Shown here piece by piece: positions 8,537 to 16,735 of a DNA stretch of 56,246 nt. The notes under the pieces are model-generated. The model made no database searches. It was not told the DNA's origin and saw only the letters and a program-made list of their open reading frames with translations. Source of the stretch: an uncultured Collinsella sp. (GTDB lineage Bacteria > Actinomycetota > Coriobacteriia > Coriobacteriales > Coriobacteriaceae); contig CABUQW010000009.1 of NCBI GenBank assembly GCA_902493895.1, positions 1 to 56,246 on the forward strand, in the 5' to 3' direction. Positions within the stretch are counted from its first letter, which is position 1; each line of letters opens with the position of its first letter. The translations under genes were made by a program, and so were the position numbers.

Positions 8537-8613
8537 TGGTCGCGGGGGCAGGATTTGAACCTACGACCTCCGGGTTATGAGCCCGGCGAGCTACCAGACT
8601 GCTCCACCCCGCA
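8537..8613 (-). tRNA. Initiator tRNA-fMet (anticodon CAT), CCA encoded
   Basis: 77 nt including a genomic CCA. The cloverleaf closes with D arm GAGC...GCTC, anticodon loop CTCATAA, and T arm GTAGG TTCAAAT CCTGC. The anticodon stem has the three G-C pairs (GGG CTCATAA CCC) that mark initiator tRNA. The body is very close to the known bacterial initiator sequence. Position 1 is U opposite G72, a weak wobble pair in place of the usual C1.A72 or C1.U72 mismatch. Confidence 0.95.
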
Positions 8614-8767
8614 ATGTCTGGGCGCCTCATGTGCGCAAAAAAGAATATTACGCGGGAGTTCGGTAAACGGCAAGGAAAATCTCGTGGAGCATAATTCCTT
8701 CATATTTAAACCCCTCAGCCCCTATCACCGTAAACGAATCGCAGCCGAGCGCCGTCGGCGGCGCGTA

Positions 8768-8773
8768 TACAAT
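8768..8773 (+). promoter_or_regulatory. Putative -10 box of coaX (TACAAT)
   Basis: TATACAAT stands about 37 bp before the coaX start. No convincing -35 hexamer is found 16-18 bp upstream, as is common for actinobacterial promoters. Confidence 0.35.
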
Positions 8774-8809
8774 GGTGCGCGTCCTTTTATGCCAACACTG
8801 GGAGTAGAC

Positions 8810-9583
8810 ATGCTGCTCGCTATCGATATGGGAAACACGCAGACGGCCATGGGCCTGTTTGACGGAGACGAGCTGGTGCAGTCGTGGCGCATGCCCACCG
8901 ACCGCTCTTATACCGCCGACGAGATCCATGTGCGCCTGATGGGTTTCTTTAAGATGTACGGCCTTTCGCTCGACGCGGTCGACGCGATCGCCTTTGCGGG
9001 CGTGGTGCCGCAGCTCTCGCGCGAATGGCACGCCGTGGCCGACCGCATTGCCGCAGACGCCATCGTCATCGGACCGCAGACGGCCGCGGTGACCAAGCTG
9101 CGCGCGGCGCGTCCCCAGGCCGTAGGCGCCGATCGCGTCGCTAACGCCGTTGCGGCCGAAACTTTCTACGGCGCGCCAGCAATCGTGGTGGACTTTGGCA
9201 CCGCGACCAATATCGACGTCATCGATGAGGACGGTTATTACATTGGTGGAGCGATTGCGCCGGGCATCCGCATTTCGATGGACGCGCTCGCCGCCCGAGC
9301 CGCCAAGCTCGCCAGCGTTCCGCTCGAGGCGCCCGAGCACGCCATCGGCCGCGATACCGAGGAGTGCATCAAGGTCGGCGCCGTAACGGGCGCCGCCGCC
9401 ATGGCTGAGGGCCTGGTCGCGCGCATGAAGCGCGAGCTGGGCCGCGAGGATGCCACCGTTATCGCCACGGGCGGTCTCGCCAGCATCGTCGCCGATTCGA
9501 CCGATGCCTTCGACGTGGTCGACGGACAGCTCACCATCAAGGGTATCTGCGAAATCTACCGCCGCATGCAGGAGCTAGCGTAG
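8810..9583 (+). CDS. coaX: Type III pantothenate kinase
   Basis: 257 residues, the usual length. It phosphorylates pantothenate, the first step to coenzyme A, in the cytoplasm. Type III hallmarks are the N-terminal phosphate motif LLAIDMGNTQT, the pantothenate region GADRVANAVAAE, and FGTATNIDVID in the ASKHA fold. I chose ATG 8810 because GGGAG lies 5-6 nt upstream and the protein then begins exactly at the conserved strand. An ATG at 8789 would add seven residues. It is convergent with the biotin ligase-like gene, as coaX and birA often are neighbours. Confidence 0.95.
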   Translation: MLLAIDMGNTQTAMGLFDGDELVQSWRMPTDRSYTADEIHVRLMGFFKMYGLSLDAVDAIAFAGVVPQLSREWHAVADRIAADAIVIGPQTAAVTKLRAARPQAVGADRVANAVAAETFYGAPAIVVDFGTATNIDVIDEDGYYIGGAIAPGIRISMDALAARAAKLASVPLEAPEHAIGRDTEECIKVGAVTGAAAMAEGLVARMKRELGREDATVIATGGLASIVADSTDAFDVVDGQLTIKGICEIYRRMQELA

Positions 9584-9603
9584 GCTCTGGCGAAGCCGAG
9601 ACG

Positions 9604-10305
9604 CTACAGACCGCGAATCCGTACGGCCTCGGGCGGAAACTCCTGCTCGCCGGCGTCGGTCTTAATGGTCGCGCGACCCCAGATGTCCAGGCCCGCAAAC
9701 ACACCGACCGCAAGCGGCAAGCCGTTGGGCGACACCGCCGCAACTTGGCGACCGAGCAGCGGCACCATATCGAAGTACTCGCCCAACACGGGGGCCAACG
9801 GCCCTGCGGCGCCTTGCGGCGTGTTGGCAACAACCGCCCAGGCGTCCACGCGGGCCAGCACGGCGGCGGCCAGCGCCTCGACCAGCGCTTCGTCAGCCAC
9901 GTCCACACCAAGCTCGCTCAACGCCGAACGCTCAATATCCACCGTCACGGCACCGAACATGCCCGCGGCACCGGCACCGCCGTTCACGGCAACACGCGCG
10001 AGCGACGTCTCAAACGCAGGCGCACCGCACACGATATCGCTCGGCCACCGGATACCCACCTTGCCGGCAAGGCCCAGGCCCGGCGTCGACACTGTGCCCA
10101 CAAGCGCATCCATCATGCCCATCGCGGCCACAAACGGCAGGCCGTGGAAGGCGTGCATATTCACATCCGGACGCACGACCAGCGAAAACGTCAGCGAAGC
10201 ATCGCCCGCGCTCCACGCGCACCAGCCCGCGGACACGCCCTCGCGGCCCGCGTTACGCGCCGCGTCGAGCTCGGTACCGGCGGCAACAGCATTCATCTCG
10301 ATCAT
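9604..10305 (-). CDS. Biotin protein ligase-like protein with degenerate active-site motifs
   Basis: 233 residues. The order of elements follows BirA-type ligases: an N-terminal loop then SLTFSLVVRP (family: GRGRRGR...LxFSVVLRP), then VGIRWPSDIV (family: KWPNDL), then a C-terminal SH3-like end VGVFAGLDIWGRATIKTDAG. The biotin loop reads NAGREGVSAGW rather than GRGRxGR, and the catalytic Lys of KWPNDL is Arg. So it may have weak or altered activity or act on another acyl group. Its ATG begins on the base next to the folP-folK stop, so the two are co-transcribed. Identity moderate. Confidence 0.6.
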   Translation of the reverse strand: MIEMNAVAAGTELDAARNAGREGVSAGWCAWSAGDASLTFSLVVRPDVNMHAFHGLPFVAAMGMMDALVGTVSTPGLGLAGKVGIRWPSDIVCGAPAFETSLARVAVNGGAGAAGMFGAVTVDIERSALSELGVDVADEALVEALAAAVLARVDAWAVVANTPQGAAGPLAPVLGEYFDMVPLLGRQVAAVSPNGLPLAVGVFAGLDIWGRATIKTDAGEQEFPPEAVRIRGL

Positions 10306-12036
10306 CTACATACGCCCCAATTCGCCCACGATATGGCCCACGCGGTCCTCGGGCTCCTTGACCTCGACGCCGTTGTAGCGGAAGAACCGCGCCGGGTCGT
10401 GCATCAAGTCCTCAAGCGGCACCAGCACAAAATCGCGCTCGCCGATCAGTGGATGCGGCAGGCGCAGCTTTTTGCCGCCGTGGGTCTCGCCGTCCATCCA
10501 CAGCAGGTCCAGGTCGATGGTGCGCGGACCGTTGGCCTTGGCCTTTTTGGAGCGGTCGCGCCCCAGCTCGGCCTCGATCTTCATGAGCTCGTCGAGCAGC
10601 ACCAACGGCGCCAGCTCGGTCTTGATCTCGATGACGGCGTTGGCAAACGCGTCCTGGCGCGTCTCGTAGGCAGGCTCGCTCTCGTAGATCTTGGAGGAGT
10701 TGGACACGCAGGTGAGTGGAATCTCGGCGATCATCTCGCGTGCGGCGCGGATGTTGTCGCAGCGATGCCCCAGGTTGGAGCCCACGGCCACAAACGCGCG
10801 GCGCGGCTGTGGCTTGGCAACCGCCCAGTAGCCGTTCAGGAACTGCGCAAAACCCGCGGCGTCGTGCACGCGCACGATGTTGGCACCGGCCTGGATGGCG
10901 CCCAGGCACACGCCAAACGTAGCGGCATCGCGCTCGGCGGCCTCGGTCACGCCCGAGACGGCGCCCACAAAGCGCTTGCGCGACACGGCGCACATGAGCG
11001 GATAGCCCAGTGACGCCATCTTGGCAGTCTCGCGCTGGATGACGATGTCTTCGTTAGCCGACTTACCAAAGCCCGGGCCAGGATCGATGCAGATGCGGTC
11101 GCGCGACACGCCGGCATGGATGAGCGTGCGGGCCTGGTCGGACAGAAAGCCCATGACGCGGCGCATGATGGGCGCCGAATCGGGCAGGGTGAAGCGGCGG
11201 AGCTGCGAGGTGGGCACGTAGGCTTCCTCGCGGCGGGCGCTGCGGCGCATCATGGCGGCCAGTCGGTCATTGGACTCCGATGCGGCCTCGGTGGCCTCGG
11301 GCGCGGGCGCGACGGTCTCGGCGGCAGCAGCCTGCTCGGCGGCCGGCGTCTCCTGCTCGCTTGAAGGCTCGGACGTGAGCTCCGGTTCGCCAAACGGCAA
11401 CGAGGGCTGCACCACGCCGCCCGGAAGCTTGGCCTCCGGCTTAGGCTCGCCCAGCAACTTGCCGCGACGGCGGCGAGCCGGCTTCTCGGCCTCACGCGCG
11501 GCCTCGGCAGCCGCCTCGCGCGCCTTCTCGGCAACAAACGCCGCTGCCGAGGTATCGAGCTGCACCGTTGCGTGCGTGCGTGCGGGCGCGGCGACCTCGC
11601 CGGCATGCATCACGATGACGCCGCAGGTACTCGTCTTAACGAACTCGACCATCTTGGGATCGGTGAAGCCCGTCACGTCGTTGACGATCGAGGCACCGCA
11701 GCGCACGGCCGCCTTGGCAACCGCCACATGACGCGTGTCGATCGAGACGATGGCGCCCTCCTTGGCCAGCGCGCGCACCACGGGCAGCACGCGGCGAGCC
11801 TCCTCGTCGGGGTTGACCGGGGTAAAGCCGGGGCGCGTGGACTCGCCGCCCACGTCGATGATGTCGGCGCCGGCGTCGAGCATCGCCAGGCCGTACTCGA
11901 TGGCGGCATCCGGGTCGAAGTGCTCCCCGCCATCGCTAAACGAATCGGGCGTCACGTTGAGGACGCCCATGATGCGCGGACGGTCAAAGCTGAGCTCATA
12001 CTTTCCGCACCGCCATGTCTTGCTGTCGTTCGCCAT
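10306..12036 (-). CDS. folP-folK: Fused dihydropteroate synthase - HPPK (DHPS first) with a long internal insert
   Basis: 576 residues covering two consecutive folate steps. Residues ~20-405 are DHPS: RIMGVLNVTPDSFSDGG, DVGGESTRPGF, ASIVNDVTGF, DPGPGFGKS, SRKRFVG. The DHPS part is split at residues ~145-288 by an Ala/Glu/Pro/Arg-rich, probably disordered insert placed where the family normally continues from the VMH strand. Residues ~412-576 are HPPK: AFVAVGSNLGHR, YESEPAYE, NGPRTIDLDLLW, LPHPLIGERDFVL. The order is the reverse of the common HPPK-DHPS fusion. ATG 12036 has AGGAGG 6 nt upstream; a start at 12042 would overlap that site. Confidence 0.93.
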   Translation of the reverse strand: MANDSKTWRCGKYELSFDRPRIMGVLNVTPDSFSDGGEHFDPDAAIEYGLAMLDAGADIIDVGGESTRPGFTPVNPDEEARRVLPVVRALAKEGAIVSIDTRHVAVAKAAVRCGASIVNDVTGFTDPKMVEFVKTSTCGVIVMHAGEVAAPARTHATVQLDTSAAAFVAEKAREAAAEAAREAEKPARRRRGKLLGEPKPEAKLPGGVVQPSLPFGEPELTSEPSSEQETPAAEQAAAAETVAPAPEATEAASESNDRLAAMMRRSARREEAYVPTSQLRRFTLPDSAPIMRRVMGFLSDQARTLIHAGVSRDRICIDPGPGFGKSANEDIVIQRETAKMASLGYPLMCAVSRKRFVGAVSGVTEAAERDAATFGVCLGAIQAGANIVRVHDAAGFAQFLNGYWAVAKPQPRRAFVAVGSNLGHRCDNIRAAREMIAEIPLTCVSNSSKIYESEPAYETRQDAFANAVIEIKTELAPLVLLDELMKIEAELGRDRSKKAKANGPRTIDLDLLWMDGETHGGKKLRLPHPLIGERDFVLVPLEDLMHDPARFFRYNGVEVKEPEDRVGHIVGELGRM

Positions 12037-12111
12037 GAACATCCTCCTAAAATGCCCACGCCGCCGAGCTTGGGGAGCTGGCGGCGGGGTCGCTTTGCAC
12101 TCAGTCTTTCT

Positions 12112-12117
12112 ATTGTA
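12112..12117 (-). promoter_or_regulatory. Putative -10 box of the folP-folK / biotin ligase-like operon (TACAAT)
   Basis: GGATACAATAG on the minus strand, about 75 bp before the folP start and just after the sirtuin stop. The -35 region is not recognisable. Confidence 0.35.
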
Positions 12118-12131
12118 TCCGCGCGCGCGGG

Positions 12132-12884
12132 CTAGAACGCAAACGTGGCCGCGATGTCGCAAGAAATCAGCAGGTCGGCATTTGCATCCTGATCGGTGGG
12201 AGCAAGGTTGCATATGGCCAGCGTATCGCCGGTAAAGTATCGCGTAAGGCCTGCCGCCGGATACACCACGAGCGAGGTCCCGCCTACAATGAGGGCATCG
12301 GCCGCGGCGATGGCGGCAACGGCACCGGTCAACACATGCTCGTCGAGCGGCTCTTCGTAGAGCACTACATCGGGCTTGATGCGGCCGCCGCACGCGGGGC
12401 ACGCAGGCACGCCCGCGGCATCCTCGTGCTCGCGCGAGCAAATCCACTCGGCGCTATAGACCGCGCCGCACGACTGGCAAATGTTGCGATGGACCGATCC
12501 GTGCAGCTCGAACACGCGCTGTGAGCCGGCCATCTGATGCAGGCCGTCGATATTTTGCGTCACTACGGCGTCGAGCTTGCCGGCGCGCTCCAGCTCGGCT
12601 AGCTTGGTGTGGCAGCGGTTGGGCTTAGCGTTAAGCGCGATCATCTTGGTGCGGTAAAAGTCGAAGAACTCGGCAGGATGCGCCTCGTAAAAGCTATGCG
12701 ACAGCATGGTCTCGGGCGGATAGGCAAACTGCTGGTGATACAGGCCGTCCACGCTGCGGAAATCGGGGATGCCACTTGCCGTGGAAACACCAGCGCCGCC
12801 AAAGAAGACCACGCGCTTGTGGGTGTCAAACAGATCCGCCAGCGCGGCGGAGGCCTGCCTGGGGTCCGATATTGCCTGCGTCAT
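12132..12884 (-). CDS. cobB: NAD-dependent protein deacylase, Sir2 family
   Basis: 250 residues. It removes acyl groups from protein lysines using NAD. Motifs: nucleotide-binding VVFFGGAGVSTASGIPDFRS (residues ~25-45), VVTQNIDGLHQMAG, catalytic histidine in FELHGSVH, a zinc ribbon CQSC...CPACGG, GTSLVVYPAAGL and CNLAP near the end. Length and motif order are standard for a bacterial class U/M-type sirtuin. ATG at 12884 follows GGAGG (AAGGACGGAGGACTCAT). Probably monocistronic. Confidence 0.93.
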   Translation of the reverse strand: MTQAISDPRQASAALADLFDTHKRVVFFGGAGVSTASGIPDFRSVDGLYHQQFAYPPETMLSHSFYEAHPAEFFDFYRTKMIALNAKPNRCHTKLAELERAGKLDAVVTQNIDGLHQMAGSQRVFELHGSVHRNICQSCGAVYSAEWICSREHEDAAGVPACPACGGRIKPDVVLYEEPLDEHVLTGAVAAIAAADALIVGGTSLVVYPAAGLTRYFTGDTLAICNLAPTDQDANADLLISCDIAATFAF

Positions 12885-13019
12885 ATGAGTCCTCCGTCCT
12901 TGTTAGTCGGGCAGCGTTGGGCGACGTCCCAGCATGCGGCCTTTGAGTCAGCATGCGCGGAGCCCACCCCGCCCCTGTTGCGTTAATCTTAAGCCTGCCA
13001 ACCCCGTCGAAAGGACACC

Positions 13020-13838
13020 ATGCCTCAGACTTACACCTTTGCCTCGTGGAACGTTAACGGCCTGCGCGCCGTGCTCAAAAAGGACCCGAGCTTTATCCAG
13101 ATCGCGCAAGAACTCGACGTCGATATCCTGGCGCTGCAAGAGACCAAGCTGCAAGAAGGCCAGGTCGATATTGACCTGCCCGGTTATCACCAAACCTGGA
13201 GCTACGCCGAGCGTAAAGGCTATTCGGGCACTGCGGTCTTTAGCCGCCAGGAACCGCTGCGCGTACTGCGTGCCGATGCGCTGCTGCCCTACGCCGGCGA
13301 GGGCGAGGCGGCCGAGCTCGTCGCCCAAGCCGCAACCGAGGGCCGCGTCTGCGCGCTCGAGTTCGACAAGTTTTGGTTTGTCGACGTCTATACGCCCAAC
13401 GCGCAAAATGAGCTCGCGCGCATCGACGTGCGTATGGCCTGGGACGATGCCTATCGCGGCTTTTTGGGCGCGCTTGAGCACGAAACCGGCAAGCCCGTCG
13501 TAACCTGCGGCGACTTTAACGTGGCGCACGAAGAGATCGACCTTAAGAACCCCAAGTCCAACCGCGGCAACGCAGGCTTTTCGGACGAAGAGCGCGGTAA
13601 GTTTACCGAGCTGCTCAACGCCGGCTTTACCGATACCTGGCGCACGGCTAATCCGGACGTCGAGGGCGTCTACAGCTGGTGGAGCTATCGCTTTAATGCC
13701 CGCAAGAACAACGCCGGCTGGCGCATCGATTATTTCCTGGTGAGCGACGCAATCGCCGGCAATGTGCGCGACACGGGCATCCGCGGCGACATCTTTGGCA
13801 GCGACCACTGCCCCGTCACCCTCACGCTAGAACTCTAG
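13020..13838 (+). CDS. xth: Exodeoxyribonuclease III (AP endonuclease)
   Basis: 272 residues. It cleaves at abasic sites and degrades 3' ends in base-excision repair. Motifs of the ExoIII/EEP family: FASWNVNGLRAVL at the N-terminus, metal-binding LQETKLQ, YTPNAQ, GDFNVAHEEIDL, RIDYFLVS and SDHCPVTL at the C-terminus. Start ATG 13020 is preceded by AAAGGACACC. It is divergent from the sirtuin. Confidence 0.96.
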   Translation: MPQTYTFASWNVNGLRAVLKKDPSFIQIAQELDVDILALQETKLQEGQVDIDLPGYHQTWSYAERKGYSGTAVFSRQEPLRVLRADALLPYAGEGEAAELVAQAATEGRVCALEFDKFWFVDVYTPNAQNELARIDVRMAWDDAYRGFLGALEHETGKPVVTCGDFNVAHEEIDLKNPKSNRGNAGFSDEERGKFTELLNAGFTDTWRTANPDVEGVYSWWSYRFNARKNNAGWRIDYFLVSDAIAGNVRDTGIRGDIFGSDHCPVTLTLEL

Positions 13839-13845
13839 CCCCAAT

Positions 13846-14071
13846 TGATCCCCTGGGGACGGAGGAAAAGGGATCATTTTCACCTCGCGAGGGAACCCAC
13901 GCGGCCCTCCCGCCACGGAACTGACCCATCTACTACGTTTAAGCCACTACCCTCAACCACAGCGAACAACGCAAAAAGAAAACCGCAGGTAGAAAGCCTG
14001 CGGTTTTTCATAAAACGCGGTCATGGTCGGGGGTATCAAGCTAAACGTAGTAGATGGGCCAGTTTCGTGGC
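13846..14071. mobile_element. Composite inverted-repeat element G1
   Basis: Left arm 13912-13941 (GCCACGGAACTGACCCATCT...) and right arm 14042-14071 are inverted over 30 nt with 28 matches. Between them lies a terminator-type hairpin AAAACCGCAGG/CCTGCGGTTTT (13979-14008). A leader at 13846-13876 (GATCCCCTGGGGACGGAGG, then AAAAGGGATCATTTT) precedes the left arm. The interior (CAGGTAGAAAGCC..., GGTCATGGTCGG) is homologous to element G2 just downstream, while the arms are not. It carries no coding frame. It follows the xth stop by a few bases and may terminate it. Confidence 0.8.
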
Positions 14072-14084
14072 AAGCGCCGCCAAC

Positions 14085-14333
14085 TGATTCCCCGGGAACG
14101 TCTGGAGACGGAGGAAAACGGATCGATTTGGCTCTCTGAGGGCCACGATGCCCGTCATATCAGCCGGCCATTCCAAAACTATGCCGGTTTACGGGGCTGA
14201 ATCGCGAACCCCCAACCATACGCAATTCCGAAATAATAAAACCTCAGGTAAACGGCTTGCTCTATTTTGAAAAAAGCCGGTATGGTCGGCCTACGCTAAT
14301 CTAGCCCCGTAAACCGGCATAGTTTTGAAATGG
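14085..14333. mobile_element. Composite inverted-repeat element G2
   Basis: Left arm 14168-14198 (CCATTCCAAAACTATGCCGG...) and right arm 14303-14333 are inverted over 31 nt with 30 matches. The leader at 14085-14128 (GATTCCCCGGGAACG ... GGAGACGGAGGAAAACGG) matches the G1 leader in direct orientation. The interior (AAAACCTCAGGTAAACGG ... GCCGGTATGGTCGG) aligns with the G1 interior but its hairpin is decayed. No coding frame. With G1 it fills the 535-bp gap between xth and the ECF S component. Confidence 0.8.
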
Positions 14334-14373
14334 TACTTCGGAAGTATTGATTCACGCCCCGGCGCAACCAGCC

Positions 14374-15087
14374 CTACAGCCCGTATTTCACGACAACGCG
14401 GTTGATCCGTCGACACCAAGGCTTGTAGAGGGCGGCCAAGAACACGCAGGTCGCGAGGCCGTGTGTGATATCGAACGGCACTGCCGTGGCAAGACGCGCC
14501 ACGACGCCCGCCCACGTGAGCGGTTGTACAAAACCGATAATGTCGTACGCGTTGATCACCACGCCGTACAGCAGACCCGAAGCAAAGCCGTACGCCATCA
14601 GCGCCGGCATGCGCACGGTTCCATCCGCACGGTCGAACGCACCGGCATGCGCCAGCGCACCGCCAACATAGCCAACCAGGCCCCAGGCATACATCTGCCA
14701 TGGCGTCCACATGCCCTGCCCAAAAAAGAAATTGCTGGTCAGTGCTGCCAACGCGCCGACCATGAAGCCGTTGCGACGCCCGAGCGTCGCCCCGGCGATG
14801 ATGGCGATGGCGCTCACGGGTTTAAAGTCGGGAATGGGGCCGAACAAGATGCGGCCCGCCGCCGCCAGCGCCGCCAGCACCAGCGTGGGCATAATCTGGC
14901 GCAGGCCCGGTCGCGACGCCTCGTAGCCTGCAAAGAACAGCGCAAGCACCAGCGCCACCACGACAAGCATGGCGAGCGCCGCCTGCTCAACGCCCGCCAG
15001 CAACGCCGTTGCCATCACCGCCGGCACCGCCAACAACAGCGGAATCTCCAGTTTTGTGAGTAAACGCGAGAAACGACAGTCCGTCAT
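14374..15087 (-). CDS. ECF transporter S component (substrate-binding membrane subunit)
   Basis: 237 residues with about six hydrophobic segments, e.g. LEIPLLLAVPAVMATALLAG and LAMLVVVALVLALFFAGY, and the typical S-component loop PDFKPVSAIAIIAGATLGRR followed by a Gly-rich segment FMVGALAAL. It forms the vitamin- or micronutrient-binding part of the transporter encoded next to it. ATG 15087 lies 4 bp after the ATPase stop; a longer frame upstream has no better ribosome site. No riboswitch is visible upstream of the operon, so the substrate stays unknown. Confidence 0.85.
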   Translation of the reverse strand: MTDCRFSRLLTKLEIPLLLAVPAVMATALLAGVEQAALAMLVVVALVLALFFAGYEASRPGLRQIMPTLVLAALAAAGRILFGPIPDFKPVSAIAIIAGATLGRRNGFMVGALAALTSNFFFGQGMWTPWQMYAWGLVGYVGGALAHAGAFDRADGTVRMPALMAYGFASGLLYGVVINAYDIIGFVQPLTWAGVVARLATAVPFDITHGLATCVFLAALYKPWCRRINRVVVKYGL

Positions 15088-15091
15088 CCCA

Positions 15092-16735
15092 TCACGCCCT
15101 ATAGAACACGTTGTCGGCAAAGAAGTCGGCCGGGGGCTCCACGCAGGCAATCTCGCCGTCAAACATCATGGCGACGTCGTCGGCTACCTGCTCGGCAAAG
15201 TCCAAATCGTGCGTAGCCATGATGACGGTGCCGCCAGCCTTCGCATGGTCACGCAGGGCACGGGCGATGATGCGGCGGCTGGCCAGGTCCAAACCCTTGG
15301 TGGGCTCATCGAGCAATAGCAGCTCGGGGCCAATCAACAGCAGCTTTGCCAACGCAAGCAGCTGGCACTGACCGCCCGAAAGATCGTACGGGTGACGCGC
15401 CTCCAAGCCCGCCAGACCCAGGCGCGCTGTCTGCTCCCGTGCTGCGGCCTCGTCGTATCCGCAGGTCGAGGCCCATTCCATCAGCTCATCGCGAACCGTC
15501 TCGGCAACCAGCAATGCCTTGGGATTCTGTGGCAGCAGCGCCGCCGAGGCCGCTTCGCGCACCATGCGGCCGCGCTGCAGCTTGGCGGTCTTCGCCAGCA
15601 CCGAGAGCATCGTCGACTTACCGCATCCGTTGCCGCCCACGATTGCATGCACCGCGCCAGCCGAAAACGAAGCATCGAGCCCGCGCAGCACCCAGCCGGA
15701 CGCTCGATCGTAGCGAAACCAGCCTTCCGACAGGGTGGTAGCCGACCCGCCGTGCATTTTTTGGAGTATTCTGCTTCCATCCGTGCGCGAGAAGGCTTCC
15801 GAGCCGTTCTCGAGCGACGTTTGCGCCACAAATTCGGACGATTTGTCCAATTCCGAACTTTTTTTCGCGCTCGATACGTCCCCGGGCGGCTCCAGAGAGC
15901 CCAAATTGTCCTCACGCCTGCTGAATACTCCTTTATTTGCACATCGGATGGCACCCCACCCCAACATGTCATCGGAAAACAGCGATTCTCGGCGTCCCAA
16001 AGAAGCCATATCCGCCACCTCGCGCACGCGACCGTCCTCAATCCGGTACGCACACGTCGCGTATTCGAGCATTGGGCGCGGCTGATGCGTCGCCACAACA
16101 ACCGTGCAGCCCAGCTCGCGATTCACACGAAACAGCGCGTGCAGGAAATTCTTCTCCGCAACCGGATCAAGCTGAGACGTGGGCTCGTCGAGCAGCAGCA
16201 CGCGCGGGCGCAGCGTCAGAACGGCCGCCAACGACAGCAACTGTTTGCGACCGCCCGAAAGCGTGTCAGTATCGCGGTGAAGCCAATCTTCCAGCCCAAA
16301 GAAATAGCTGGTCTCAGCTACGCGACGGCGCATCTCATCACGCGCTAGCCCCAAGTTTTCCAGGCCAAACGCCATCTCGTGCCACACGGTTTCGCACACG
16401 ATCTGGTTCTCGGGATCCTGGAACACATAGCCCACGCGCTCCGCCGATGCCCGCACATCCATGTCGGCGACGTTCTCGCCCAGCACGAGCAGTTCGCCAG
16501 TGCGCTCGCCCGCCGGAGCGATCTCGGGCTTGAGTAGCGACAGCAACGTCGACTTACCCGATCCGGTACCGCCGACAAGCAGCGCAAATGCACCTTGGGG
16601 AACAGACCAGTCGAGTCCCTCGAGCACCGCAGCATCCGCATCGGGGTAGGCAAAGCTCAGGCTCCGCACCTCAATCGCCGGCATATCCGGGCCGTATGCC
16701 GCGCCCGACACCGGTCCCCTATCCAACCGAGCCAT
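15092..16735 (-). CDS. ecfA: ECF transporter ATPase, two ATP-binding domains in one chain (EcfA1-EcfA2 fusion)
   Basis: 547 residues. Domain 1 (~20-240): Walker A LVGGTGSGKST, signature LSGGRKQLL, Walker B LLLDEPTSQLDP. Domain 2 (~335-540): Walker A VGGNGCGKST, signature LSGGQCQLL, Walker B LLLDEPTKGLDLA. ECF modules usually have two separate ATPases, so this is a complete fused engine. The ~70-residue linker (about 15735-15935) is Ser/Glu/Lys-rich, more AT-rich and encoded by palindromic DNA unlike the rest. The ATG overlaps the EcfT stop (TGATG), showing one operon EcfT-EcfA-S. Confidence 0.93.
   Translation of the reverse strand: MARLDRGPVSGAAYGPDMPAIEVRSLSFAYPDADAAVLEGLDWSVPQGAFALLVGGTGSGKSTLLSLLKPEIAPAGERTGELLVLGENVADMDVRASAERVGYVFQDPENQIVCETVWHEMAFGLENLGLARDEMRRRVAETSYFFGLEDWLHRDTDTLSGGRKQLLSLAAVLTLRPRVLLLDEPTSQLDPVAEKNFLHALFRVNRELGCTVVVATHQPRPMLEYATCAYRIEDGRVREVADMASLGRRESLFSDDMLGWGAIRCANKGVFSRREDNLGSLEPPGDVSSAKKSSELDKSSEFVAQTSLENGSEAFSRTDGSRILQKMHGGSATTLSEGWFRYDRASGWVLRGLDASFSAGAVHAIVGGNGCGKSTMLSVLAKTAKLQRGRMVREAASAALLPQNPKALLVAETVRDELMEWASTCGYDEAAAREQTARLGLAGLEARHPYDLSGGQCQLLALAKLLLIGPELLLLDEPTKGLDLASRRIIARALRDHAKAGGTVIMATHDLDFAEQVADDVAMMFDGEIACVEPPADFFADNVFYRA
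15754..15935. repeat. Palindromic DNA inside the ecfA linker
   Basis: GGAGTATTC (15763-15771) and GAATACTCC (15923-15931) are inverted about 150 bp apart, with partial symmetry continuing outward to TGCA on both sides. Between them TTCGGA...TCCGAA (within 15832-15860) forms another hairpin beside a run of seven T. The layout resembles the intergenic elements, but here the stretch is in frame. Confidence 0.5.

Noticed and set aside
6233..8809. Very long plus-strand frame running into coaX
   Set aside because: Antisense of the flavin oxidoreductase and tRNA region; only the last 257 codons (coaX) have motifs and a ribosome site.
13846..14333. CRISPR array or insertion sequence
   Set aside because: No regularly spaced short repeats and no transposase frame; the structure is two long inverted-repeat elements.
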